Shown one piece after another: positions 1 through 9,451 of a stretch of DNA of 48,758 bases (the stretch's first letter is position 1; the number at the start of each line of letters is the position of its first letter). This DNA comes from Sodiomyces alkalinus F11. Taxonomy: Eukaryota; Ascomycota; Sordariomycetes; Glomerellales; Plectosphaerellaceae. The notes under the pieces were generated by a model. That model had not been told where the DNA came from. It saw nothing but the letters and a program-made list of their open reading frames with translations, and did no database searches. Location of the stretch: the NCBI RefSeq assembly GCF_003711515.1, contig NW_021167086.1:387833-436590 (forward strand). The letters run 5' to 3'. Position numbers and translations under genes: made by a program.

Positions 1-47
1 TTCTTCTTCTTCTTCTTCTTCTTCTTCTTCTTCTTCTTCTTCTTCTT
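1..47. repeat. (TTC)n microsatellite at window edge
   Basis: Fifteen uninterrupted TTC units plus two bases open the window, followed by degenerate TTGGTCG units to about base 75. On the minus strand this would read GAA (Glu) or AAG (Lys), so it could belong to a gene that lies mostly outside the window, but no frame here can be assigned to one. Confidence 0.9.
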
Positions 48-968
48 GGTCGTCTTGGTCGTCTTCTGTTTCGTTTTGGTTCCTGGTTGTGGAGTCTGGG
101 GGGTTCATGATGGCTGGTGGGTTGGGGTGTTGATGTTGCCGAAGAGTGGGTAGCTTGGTCTGGTCACCGGACGTAATCCTGTTGTTTTGTTGCTGTTTTC
201 AACTTGAGTTTGACTGGTCTGCAGGTTTTCAAGAAGACGAGGTATGAGGTGAAGTTGGGAAATTTTATGGTGCTGACGAACGTTGTGAGATCGAGTTGTA
301 AGAAGGCAACTGAAGTCGAGGTACAGTGGAGGTACCATTAGTGGGGCCGTTACGGGGCCGATTCCCCCGAAATTCCGGACTAAGAGCTCCTGAAACGCTG
401 CCACCTACAGTAGGTACCTGGTATCGTGAGGTAAATAAACTCTTCGCACCAAATTATCAGAACAGTCAAGACGTACCTGGTAATTACCAGCGCGTCGTCT
501 CCATTGTAGCTGCGCGACTTTGTACGAACAGTCCTCCTTTTAGGGGCATCAAGGGCAAGGACGACCGACTTGGACACCCCGCACGAGCCACAAAGGTACT
601 AAATACCGTGGTTGCCCCCTTATCCTCCACACGTCCCAAGACCTCGATTGCCAACAAGTTACCTTCCAGGTCCTTCCTCCCCCCATTCTTATTCCGAGAG
701 GACGCCATTCCACGGAGTCACGGATAGTATTGCTCGGTATTCGTACAGTCACATATAATGTACAGCATCTGGCAGTCATACTTGACAAATGGATGACGAC
801 AAGGCTACCCAAGGTAAGGTACCTACAAGGTAAGGTACCTAAGGTATGCAAACGCTGTGCGAGTCCAGCTAAGGGTAGGCACAAATATCAACCCTCCTCC
901 CTCCCTTCTTATACCTTAACCAACACGACTCACGCACTCCAACACACGGACAGAACCAAGATGCTTAT
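48..968. other. No supported gene
   Basis: Several short open frames overlap here, but none has recognisable composition, motif or splice structure. The stretch 811-850 repeats the string GGTAAGGTACCT, of the TACCTAAGGTA type seen elsewhere in this window and common between genes in Sordariomycetes. The segment probably holds the 3' flank of the HeLo gene and unrelated intergenic sequence. Confidence 0.5.
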
Positions 969-1808
969 TCAAGCCCGACCACCCCCCGGTCCATGGTTTG
1001 CGGTATAGCCCTTCCCAGAGTAATACGAGCCGTTGGTGATCGTGGTGTTCCTGATCTGGACTCCATTTACGTTCCCATTATGGCGTCCCACCATCATCCC
1101 ATAATTCGTTCCCGCTGACACATTGGTATTTTGCAAGGTGGCCTTCTTCTCCTCGAGAGCCTGCGTCGCCGCCGCGAGCAGGTAAGGATCACAGACTTCA
1201 CAGTCTCTGATAACGTCCAATATTGTCATGAGTTCCCCAGACATTTCTTCACATTCCTCCCGGGTGAGCTCCTCGAGCTTGCTCTGCGGCTCGACCAGCT
1301 TCTCGAGTTGTTCGATGAGCTCCGAGATGTTCGTGATGAGGGCCTCGCATTGCTCTGTCTTGTACAATGCCCACTTCACACCCGAAACCTGGGTTGCCGT
1401 CTTACGGCACCTCTTCACCACCAGACCGCGGACTTTCCTTTGGAGGCGCCCGAATCGGTCGTTCGGGAAGGGGGCGTCGTCTGCGTTCCTTGGTTTCATC
1501 TTTTCTGATTCGTTCTTTGCCTTTATCAACGCATCCCTGATATGCTCGAGGAAGATTTCGGCTTGTTCGAGGTCTGATATTGCAGTGCTTGCCGGATCAC
1601 CTTCGGGGGACGAGGTGCCGGTGTTTTCCCCTTCGTTCTCAAGGGGAAGCCCTGCGGCTGTGGACCATCGAGAGAGCCGGAGCTGGGCCATGTCGAGTCT
1701 GAGCTGGTACAGCTTGAAATCATGTTGGAAACCTCGAGCGACTTGGATGGCACCAAATTCTTGAATGATGGTCGGCACCAGTGAGCTGATCGCAGAGACG
1801 GCTTCCAT
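969..1808 (-). CDS. HeLo-domain cell-death effector with C-terminal amyloid motif
   Basis: Single exon of 279 residues from an ATG at 1808 to TGA at 969. Residues 1-220 look like a HeLo (HET-s/LopB, prion-inhibition and propagation) domain: a hydrophobic N-terminal segment, then YQLRLDMAQLRLSRW near residues 34-48, and a KWALY helix with LITNISELIEQLEKL in the middle third. These are the conserved spots of that family. The length is close to HET-s (289). The last ~50 residues change abruptly to an Asn/Gly/Thr-rich tail with two pseudo-repeats 27 residues apart (NTNVSAGTNYG at 227-237, NTTITNGSYYSG at 254-265), ending with GKGY. This resembles a HET-s-related (HRAM) or sigma-class amyloid motif. 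HeLo domains of this family permeabilise membranes after the tail folds into amyloid. The divergent neighbour is a NACHT-WD40 receptor with a matching N-terminal motif. The fold assignment is firm from pattern; the activity is inferred from the family. Confidence 0.85.
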   Translation of the reverse strand: MEAVSAISSLVPTIIQEFGAIQVARGFQHDFKLYQLRLDMAQLRLSRWSTAAGLPLENEGENTGTSSPEGDPASTAISDLEQAEIFLEHIRDALIKAKNESEKMKPRNADDAPFPNDRFGRLQRKVRGLVVKRCRKTATQVSGVKWALYKTEQCEALITNISELIEQLEKLVEPQSKLEELTREECEEMSGELMTILDVIRDCEVCDPYLLAAATQALEEKKATLQNTNVSAGTNYGMMVGRHNGNVNGVQIRNTTITNGSYYSGKGYTANHGPGGGRA

Positions 1809-2450
1809 GGCGTTCCAGCTGCGCCTGAATATCGGTTCGAAGAAACTATGTCTTCTGTTCGAAGTCGTTGCTTCGTTTCTTCGCTGCTTCTTGCCAAGGA
1901 AGATTCGGGCCCCCCTCCCATTTTAATGGATTATACATCAGGCATTGCATGATGCATTGATAAGGGAGGCATCCTGAGAGCGGGGTAGTGCACATCGAGC
2001 TGGTCTTTGCATCAGGTTCCAAGGCGAGAACGCCCTACGGCCGGTGAAAGGGCCAACTGGAAACACACACCCCGCCAATAACAATGCCCTGCAGTTGGCA
2101 GCATTGGCCAGCATCTGCGGGCTGTGTCGTCTTGACCAATACCATTGTCTTTGGACCCTGCTGTGCCGGCCGTCTTGCGACCCACTACGAAGTACGTTCG
2201 TCTTGAAGATGAAGGGGGCGAGGCGAAAATAAGGCAACCAAAGACAGCCCAGGCAGCCCAACTTACACAAATGAGAAACGGGCGCTTCAAGGTTCAACCC
2301 AGACTGTGGGAGGACAGCATTTCCTCTCCGTCCTAAGCAACTGTTCGACCAGAACGTTACCGACGAGTTGGCCTAGGTATAGGCATGACACTCGGGACCA
2401 TACCCCTGGGATTTCACCCAAGGAACCAGTCCGGCCGTGGAAACAATATC
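1809..2450. promoter_or_regulatory. Shared intergenic region between divergent HeLo effector and NLR genes
   Basis: These 642 bases separate the two divergent start codons and must hold both promoters, unless the receptor begins at the in-frame ATG at 2385. Open frames inside (for example 1938-2297, minus) have no family features. No clear TATA box or operator stands out. Physical coupling of effector and receptor promoters is typical of fungal amyloid-NLR gene pairs. Confidence 0.5.
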
Positions 2451-5400
2451 ATGGCCGAATCATCGACAGCGGCTTCGGCCCAGAGAGACTATGGGTTCAG
2501 GACTGACATGTTGAATGGGGATGTATCGAATCTTAGTAGGCCGAAACCTTGACAGCCCAACACCCGCGTTGTTCTGGAAAGAGGGAGCGAAAATACTAAT
2601 TGATTCTCTCAGCCTTCAACAACACTGCTACCACGAACAATTATAACACAACCGCGAACAATAATAGCGCACCTAGTACGGACGAGAGCGCTTTCCTCCG
2701 GGCCCTCCAAGTCGACCCTGGGGAACTCAAGACAGATGCTGAGAAATCTGTCCCTGGTCGGACCATCGACGAATGCTGGAACTGGATCCTTACCCATTCC
2801 ACTTTTGAAAAGTGGTCGGAAAGCCGTGGTACTCAACTACTCTGGATACATGGCGGTCCTGGGAAGGGGAAAACCGTCATGGCTCTCGGGCTAGTCGACG
2901 AACTTTACAATCGATCACGAGATCCACATGTCTTCCACTTCTTCTGCCAGAACATGAACGACAAAGCGAATACGGCCATTTCGGTTCTGCGAGGGCTCAT
3001 CCGTGGCCTGGCATTGAAACAGCGGCATCTTGTTATGCAGTTGCTGCGAGACAAATACCAATCGCCAGAGGACGTTGAGAAAGCTCCGTTAAAGAATCTT
3101 TGGGTTGATTTATTGGACATGCTCAAAAACCTCCAACTTGAGTCGTCTAAGTCGGTATATTTTGTGGTAGACGCACTCGACGAGTGTCGGGACGGGGAGG
3201 ACCTTCGTGACTTTCTCGACTGGGTCGAACGCGAAAAATTCGGGTCTTGTCCCTACTCTGTCAAGTGGCTCTTTACCAGTCGCTTTTCGGACGAATTCGA
3301 CAGTCGTATAGGGCCGGGGAGAGAGAGGTTGGCCATAAACCTAGACATACTGAAAGATGTGCGCGACGGCGTGCATAAGTTCATCCAACAGGTCATGAAC
3401 GGCCGAACTCGGCGCAAATGGAATAAATCTACGCAGGAAATCGTGCGTGGCTTTCTCCGGAAACGCGCGGAGAGCACGTACATCTACGTCGCCATCGTTT
3501 GGAAGGAGATTCGGCACCTCCCGGAACCGAAAGTCCTCGAACGGCTGAAGAGGCTAAAGCAGGGCGGTTACAGCGATGAGCTCTCTCGGGCATATAACTT
3601 TATGATGAGCCGACTTATGAAGAAAGATAAGGGCGACGGAAATAAACGGCGTCAGGAGATACTTCGCGTCGTGCTTCTCGCGAAGCGGCCCCTCGGATTA
3701 GAGGAACTAGCGATTGTCGCCGATCTTCCGGAGGCCGCCGCCACGCCCGACGACGACGACGACGATGACGATGACAATGATCAGTGGTACGGCGATGATA
3801 ACGACCACTACGACGACCACTACTACGACGATGATGACGATGCCGACGAACAGGACGACGGCCACGACGATGAACAGAACGACATGCCTGTGATTACTGA
3901 ACTCATCCGCCAATGCGGTCATTTCCTGGACCTTCGAAGTGGCAAAGTTCACATCTTTCACAGGTCAGCCAAGGACTACCTCATGACGTTAGCAACGACG
4001 ACAACAGCGACAGGGACAGCGACAGGGACAGGGACAGCAGCAGCAGCAGCAACAGAAAACAACGATATTGGACAGGCGTTTTGGTCGACTCCAGTTCCTT
4101 TAATCCATGACGCGATTGTTCGGCGTTGTATTGCTGCCATCCGCTCAACCTCAGAGATTCGCAAGTTCCCTGACATCAATTCCGTTGTCTATAGGCGGCC
4201 ACCAGACGGCGAAATCAAAAGGTTTCACGACACAGCGTACCCGTACGTTTATTGGATCTCTCATGCCATCGAAGCTGGGGGTCAGTTCTCAGAAGATGCA
4301 AAAGCAACGGTCGAAGACTTCCTCCGAGAACATTTCCTCCCATGGGTAGAAAGGACGGCGTACTTGAGGGAATTATCGCATTGCATAAATCCGATCCGAA
4401 GGCTGTCGAAAGCGTCGAATTTGTCAACCGGATCAATTGTGTCCAACGAGACATCGGAGCCCCGGGTATTGCAAGGGCAGTCGGAAACGAGCACCAAGGC
4501 CGAGGCATCGCTGCAAGGTCTGTTGTATGATTCGTTCCGGTTTCTCCTTCAGTACAAGGACATCGTTGAGCACGACCCTCCCCAGGCATACTTTCTGGCC
4601 ATGTTTTTCTCGCCGACGAGATCTTTGGCTCGTCAAAACTTTCGGGAACGGGTCCTCTCGTCGTGCTGCGTCAGAGTAATAATGAATGAATCTGGATCTG
4701 CATTCGGGGAACACTGGGGCCCTTACTTGTACTCAATCAACAAAGCCAGCTACGATTGGGGCGAATGTCGCGAAAGCCATACGGGAGACGTCCCTCTGAG
4801 CGCGTCCTTTTTTGGGAAGAGACCGTACTTTTCGAAACACCTGGGCTTCTCGAAAGATGGAAGCACCATCTTTGCGACTTCTGACCGAGGCAGGAACATT
4901 TTGCGGTGGTATACTGAGGACGGGAGGGTTGCCAGATCCTTCGAGTTGCATGAGGAGGAGATTGCAGTTTCAAATCACGGCGATCTAGTGGCGTCCGTGT
5001 CTCCCGAAAACGAGAACAAGATTAACGTGAGGGAGGCGGAGACCAATAGCCTACGCTGTTGCATCGACATCCCGTCTACCGTTTTTACCGCGTCGTTTTC
5101 TCCTGATGGGAGGATCATCGCTATGGCGTTCATCGAGGAGAATATCACCCACGATTCAGCAGACTACCTCATCGGGCTGTGGGATTCCATCAGCGGAGAC
5201 CTCCGGGGAGAGATCAGGTTGCCGGAAATGAACAGCGTTCCTCGTCTAGCCTTCTCACCAGATGGCCGCAGGCTAGCCATAGGAGGCAACTACCCTACTA
5301 GCCTGACTCTTTATGACACGGAGACGCAGTCCATCCGTTTGGACCGACGATTCCAGCTCGAAGAGGGATCCCTCCTCTTCAGAGAGAAGGATAAGCTCCT

Positions 5401-7180
5401 TGAAGAGAGGGATCTGCACTTCGAGGGCTTAGGTTATATAGAGTCTGTCGTCTTTTCCCCGCGTGGAAGTGTACTTGCTTCCCTCCACTGGTTCAAGTTT
5501 ACTAGTCTCGTGCATGCTATGTCCGGCGTTTCCTTGTGGAAACATGCGTCGGATTGGGAGTCGGAAACGAGCGCGCAGGTGATACATTTGATAAGCAAGC
5601 ACGACTGTATAAAAGCAGTCGCTATTTCACCAGACGACAAGACAATAGCATTGTGTTTCCGGCATTCTATTGCGGTTTTGGGTCTAGATGTAGAACTCCC
5701 CTCTCCTTTTTGCTTTCCCCCCCAACCCCGGATCTGTCCTGAAAAGCCAATTTCCAAACAAATTCACTAACAAGCTTTTTTTTAGGAACTTTTCGATACG
5801 AACCTTGCAACGGGGAACGCGATACTCGTAGAAGGACAATTCAAGAGGCCGGGAGATTATAGCAGCTCTGTAGCCCAATCACTCACGTTCTCGCCTTCCG
5901 GAGAATTCATCGCTTGTGCGTCTAGTAACGGTCTGATCAGTATATGGGATGGGCATGTGTTGTCTTGGCCCCAGTCAGACCGCGAGCAACAACCTTTACC
6001 ACCGACAAGGGGTCTGATGTTTTCCCCGGACGGCCGATTATGTGGCTCTAGCGTCGCAGGTGGCCAAGGTGAGGGACTCGAACTATGGGACACGGAAAGC
6101 GGTTCTCCCAAACTGAGCCTCGCAGGCAGGTCGTCCTTTGTGGGATATAGGAGGTTGCCATGGGGCTTTTCATCGGACAGTACGTTTGCCATTGGTGTTC
6201 TAAATCAGAAATTTGTTCTGGTGAACACCGCAGACTTCTCCCATCTCACCTTGTCCGGCGTCCAAATGGACCAATGGGCCGACGACGAATTCGATTTTCT
6301 ATTGACTCACCGCATTAACATTCAATTCGCTTTCAACCATCAGAATACACTCCTAGCATTAGCCACTAGAGGGTCCAATGTGTATATTTTCGACACGAAA
6401 TCCGGCTCTCTGCGACACTCTCTGACGGCTAAAGACAAAATCCAATACATTTCCGCGGTAGCCTTTTCCCGCACAGGACGGCTCATTGCAGGAGGAGAAG
6501 AGGGAAGCTTGGTCATTTGGGACGAGCCATATACCAGCGCCTACGTCTCCTGCGATATGTCGCCGAGTTACACGAACTGGCGGATAACCAAAATCGCCTG
6601 TTCACCCGACGGGGAGGCAGTTGCTATTGCCTGGTCACCACTCCTTCATGGGGTCTCTCAGCCCCGTGGCGGCGGCGGCGTTGCCCTGGGCACGATCGAT
6701 GGTTCTGGCTCATGGGTTTCCTCGGGTCCTGATTTCGCGGCTAGGGAACCTCCGACGCGGTCTAGGGTACCCTCTGCCCTCACCATCTCAGATGAGGATC
6801 ACGTCGCCGTGGCTTGGAAGGATATGAGTTCCGCCGTTATGATCAAAATGGCCCGAGGTTACTTTGTCCTGGACGTGGAGGAAGACGGCGGCCGTCATAT
6901 TCACTTTGGGTCCAGGCTTGTCAACTCGTTGGCTTTTGGGTCCGGAAACAGATCCATAATTATAAACGGGATGGAAACTTGCCTGCCCGTTGCAAATGAA
7001 AGCAGGGACTGTATCTTGACGATGCAAAGTCGTCGGAACTACAACTGGGCTGTTTGGAAAGGTAATCCGGTCGTGTGTATTCCCCATACGTTTAAGGTTT
7101 GTTTAACGGCGTCCTGGCATAAGTGTCTCGCCATGAGAGACGAAATGGGACGTATTTTGTTTCTTCATCTCGATGGATAG
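2451..7180 (+). CDS. NACHT-WD40 NOD-like receptor (STAND ATPase), 1518 aa, three exons
   Basis: Exons 2451-2535, 2613-5689 and 5786-7180 join in frame (4557 bases). Intron 1 (77 bases, donor GTAGGC, branch ACTAAT, acceptor CTCTCAG) and intron 2 (96 bases, donor GTAGAA, branch CACTAAC, acceptor TTTTTTAG) were placed by eye. A start inside exon 2 would have to use TTG. An in-frame ATG at 2385 is an alternative. Residues ~12-39 are an Asn/Gly-patterned motif aligning without gaps to the effector tail. NACHT: P-loop GGPGKGKT at 109-116, Walker B FVVDALDE at 212-219, then a sensor-like WLFTSRF. The helical/winged part is interrupted by a ~45-residue acidic tract (about 408-454) and a Thr/Ala-rich tract (about 490-510). 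From ~residue 770 to the end come degenerate WD40 blades (FSPDGR, AFSPDGRRLAIGG, LWDSISG, FSPSGEFIACASS). It would sense a ligand with its beta-propeller, oligomerise through NACHT and seed the effector. Ligand unknown. Confidence 0.88.
3749..3888 (+). repeat. GAC/GAT-rich trinucleotide tract coding a poly-acidic insert in the NLR
   Basis: Imperfect GAC/GAT codons encode a stretch dominated by Asp with some Glu, His and Tyr. It sits between the end of the NACHT-associated helical region (RPLGLEELAIVADLPE) and the conserved CGHFLDLR...HRSAKDYL block, which are normally nearly contiguous in this receptor class. It is an in-frame expansion and does not break the gene. Confidence 0.8.
3994..4050 (+). 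repeat. ACA/GCA-rich tract coding a Thr/Ala-rich insert in the NLR
   Basis: Degenerate runs of GACAGGGACAGC-like units followed by GCAGCAGCAGCAGCAACA encode Thr, Ala and Gly directly after the conserved SAKDYL segment. This is the second low-complexity expansion inside the receptor and also keeps the frame. Confidence 0.7.
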
Positions 7181-7855
7181 TTGAGCAACATGGCAGGCCG
7201 GTGGACGAAGGCGAAGATTTCGGCGGGCTTTCAGTCAGGGGCTCAGGGGTCCGTCCCCAAGGGATAGCGTTGGTAAAGTAAGAGGACCAAGAACCTCAAA
7301 GACGACGGAATCCAAACATTTGGCAACACTAGGTGATTATTGTCCTATCGGATGAATCGACTGTTGCTTGACTACCTAAGGACCCATATCATCAGTATCG
7401 AGGCCTCAACTGACTACCCGTTCCGATGAATCCCGGCGCCAGGATGATGCCGTCCACCGAATACAACCAACACAACAAGGTTCGGCACTCAAATACTAGT
7501 TGGCAACAGAGTATATACAGTTTTCTGTGGATGTAGGCGCTCCAGAGCGTGGGTGGTATCTATCTCTTCTCCTCCCGGGAACCAAAACTCCATCCATGTG
7601 CTATCAACCCGTGATAACAACGCTATACCAAGTTAAAAAAAAAAAAAAAAAAGACCATAACTCCAACAACACAATCTTTGCGTCCGACTCTCGCTATGCA
7701 TGGTATAGAACGAACGAACCACTTTCCCACCAAGTGCAATGCCTCCTCTAAAAAGTCAGGGAAAAGAGGAGAAAGGGCATTCAGAGAACAAAACGACAGC
7801 CATTAACCAAGTAAAGAACGAACCCATTCCTCTCCCTTTTTTCCCCTCCCGACAA
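7181..7855. other. Convergent intergenic region; 18-base A run
   Basis: The 3' flanks of the NLR (plus) and the membrane protein gene (minus) meet here. A run of 18 A lies at 7635-7652. The open frame at 7500-7751 spans that run and has no coding features. Confidence 0.6.
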
Positions 7856-9451
7856 TCACCCTCGTTGAGGCGTCCGGCCAGGCGTCCCCGGCACGAAAGG
7901 GTTCCCCCTCCTCACATCACCCAGCTGCGCCTCCTCCATAAGATCCGTAAACGTAGTCCCGGACGTGAACCGCTTCATCTGAGGCGGCTCCAGCCCCATG
8001 ACCCCCGCCGAAGGGTTCCCCTGCTGACCACCCCGACTACTACTACTACTACTACTCGCCACGGTGCCCGGGTCCGCAAACACGTTGATGCTCTCGCTAC
8101 TCGGCTCGCGCTGCAACCTGGGCGTCACCGGCCTGGTGTCCGTAGGCGTGGCGGCTTCGAGCGCGGCCTCCCGCGGCGCGAGTCCGCCGTCCCCCCAGTA
8201 GCCGCCCTGGTTGATGGTCGGCTTCTGCTGGTTGCGCATGGTGCGTATGGGCGGGATGGTGATGCTGGGGCGGGGGTTGTGGCGGTTGGTTGTCGTCATG
8301 GTGGCGTTGGTGAGGGTTCGGGTGGGGATGCGCGGCGGACGGGCACCGCGCTGGGATCCGTGGGTGGAGGTCGACCCGAGGTTGGGACCTCCACTGCTGC
8401 TGCTGCTGCTGTTGTTGCTGTTGCTGCTATTGCCGAGGAGGTCTCGCGGGACGACGGCCGTCGCGCCGCTTAAGTTGAGGGAGTCGCGGCGGGAAAGGGA
8501 GCTGAGGCGCTGCGACGCGCGCGAGTGGCGTTCCGGGGTCTTGAGGATGAAGTCGGTACGCAAGGCGGACTCCTCCCTGGGGATGGGGTCGGAGATGATG
8601 TGGCCGAAGGAGGAGGTGGACGAAGACGCCCGGAAGAGCCGGCCACGGCCGAAAGGTTTCTTCTCGGTGAAGGCGCTGGTTGCGTTCTTCTTCTTGTTGC
8701 GGCGTCGAGCGAGGTACATGAAGACGGCTACCGCGGCTGCGACGAGAAGGAAGACGCCTGCGAGGACACCCACGACGACGGGGGCCGTGGGAAACGGATC
8801 ATCTTCCTCGTCGTCGGCGTCGCCACTATCATCATCGCCGCCTTGTTGTTCTTCTGCATCCGGTTGTGGGGATGTTGAGGGAGCTGACGTGGGCGTGGAC
8901 GCGGACGTGGATGTGGAGGTTGTAGTGCCGCTAGTCGTCGATTCAGAACTAGAGGTGGTGGTTGATATTATAGACGTGGACGTAACGCTCGACATCGATG
9001 TCCGAGTAGTGGACGGGCGTTCGGAAGCCGGCCGCTCAGAAGGCCGCTGGGACTGGTCTTCATCCATGTCACACAGCCCCTCGTCATTGCAGGTGTAGCC
9101 GAAGGGGCAGCAGTTCTCGCCGCACCTGGGAAGCTCGGCATCCAGGGCTGTGGTTTTCAGTTGTCGTTGGGGGTATTCGCTGGGATCTTGGAGGCTGACG
9201 TTGCAGGAGATGGCGGTAAACTGCTTGCACGAGTCGTTGGGGCAGCAGACCACGGTCGAACCGCCGGCGAGGAAGAGGCAGGTTCTGCCTTCGGCGCAGC
9301 AAAGACCTTCGTCGAGCCCACCGCCGCATTGCCGGAAGTTGTCGGCTCCGCATATTGCAGTGTCGTCACGTTGAAAGATGGAGGGGATAGATGCCGCCCT
9401 TGCTGAGGCGAGCCAGACGAGCAAGAGCACTCTAGCTCTTGATCTCGACAT
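7856..9451 (-). CDS. Cys-rich, Ser/Thr-rich single-pass plasma membrane protein
   Basis: The first true ATG is at 9451; the open frame upstream of it starts only with TTG. The 531-residue product opens with a signal peptide (MSRSRARVLLLVWLASARA). Residues ~25-135 hold 14 cysteines, including pairs LCC, VCC and a CCPFGYTC motif. Next comes a Ser/Thr-rich stalk (~140-200), an acidic patch, one transmembrane helix at about 220-246 (VVVGVLAGVFLLVAAAVAVFMY) and a basic stop-transfer RRRNKKK. The ~280-residue cytoplasmic tail is rich in Ser, Pro and Asn with several Arg-Ser/Thr sites. This layout matches fungal cell-surface proteins with Mid2/Wsc-like topology, but the Cys pattern is not the WSC domain. 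A sensor or adhesin role is inference; no enzymatic motif is visible. Confidence 0.8.
   Translation of the reverse strand: MSRSRARVLLLVWLASARAASIPSIFQRDDTAICGADNFRQCGGGLDEGLCCAEGRTCLFLAGGSTVVCCPNDSCKQFTAISCNVSLQDPSEYPQRQLKTTALDAELPRCGENCCPFGYTCNDEGLCDMDEDQSQRPSERPASERPSTTRTSMSSVTSTSIISTTTSSSESTTSGTTTSTSTSASTPTSAPSTSPQPDAEEQQGGDDDSGDADDEEDDPFPTAPVVVGVLAGVFLLVAAAVAVFMYLARRRNKKKNATSAFTEKKPFGRGRLFRASSSTSSFGHIISDPIPREESALRTDFILKTPERHSRASQRLSSLSRRDSLNLSGATAVVPRDLLGNSSNSNNSSSSSSGGPNLGSTSTHGSQRGARPPRIPTRTLTNATMTTTNRHNPRPSITIPPIRTMRNQQKPTINQGGYWGDGGLAPREAALEAATPTDTRPVTPRLQREPSSESINVFADPGTVASSSSSSSRGGQQGNPSAGVMGLEPPQMKRFTSGTTFTDLMEEAQLGDVRRGNPFVPGTPGRTPQRG

Noticed and set aside
2600..2612. Receptor start at 2600
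   Set aside because: The codon is TTG and the bases are the end of an intron (ACTAAT ... CTCTCAG); a spliced upstream exon gives a real ATG.
7739..8473. 244-codon plus-strand frame opposite the membrane protein
   Set aside because: His/Arg/Pro-rich shadow; the minus strand has signal peptide, Cys domain and transmembrane helix.
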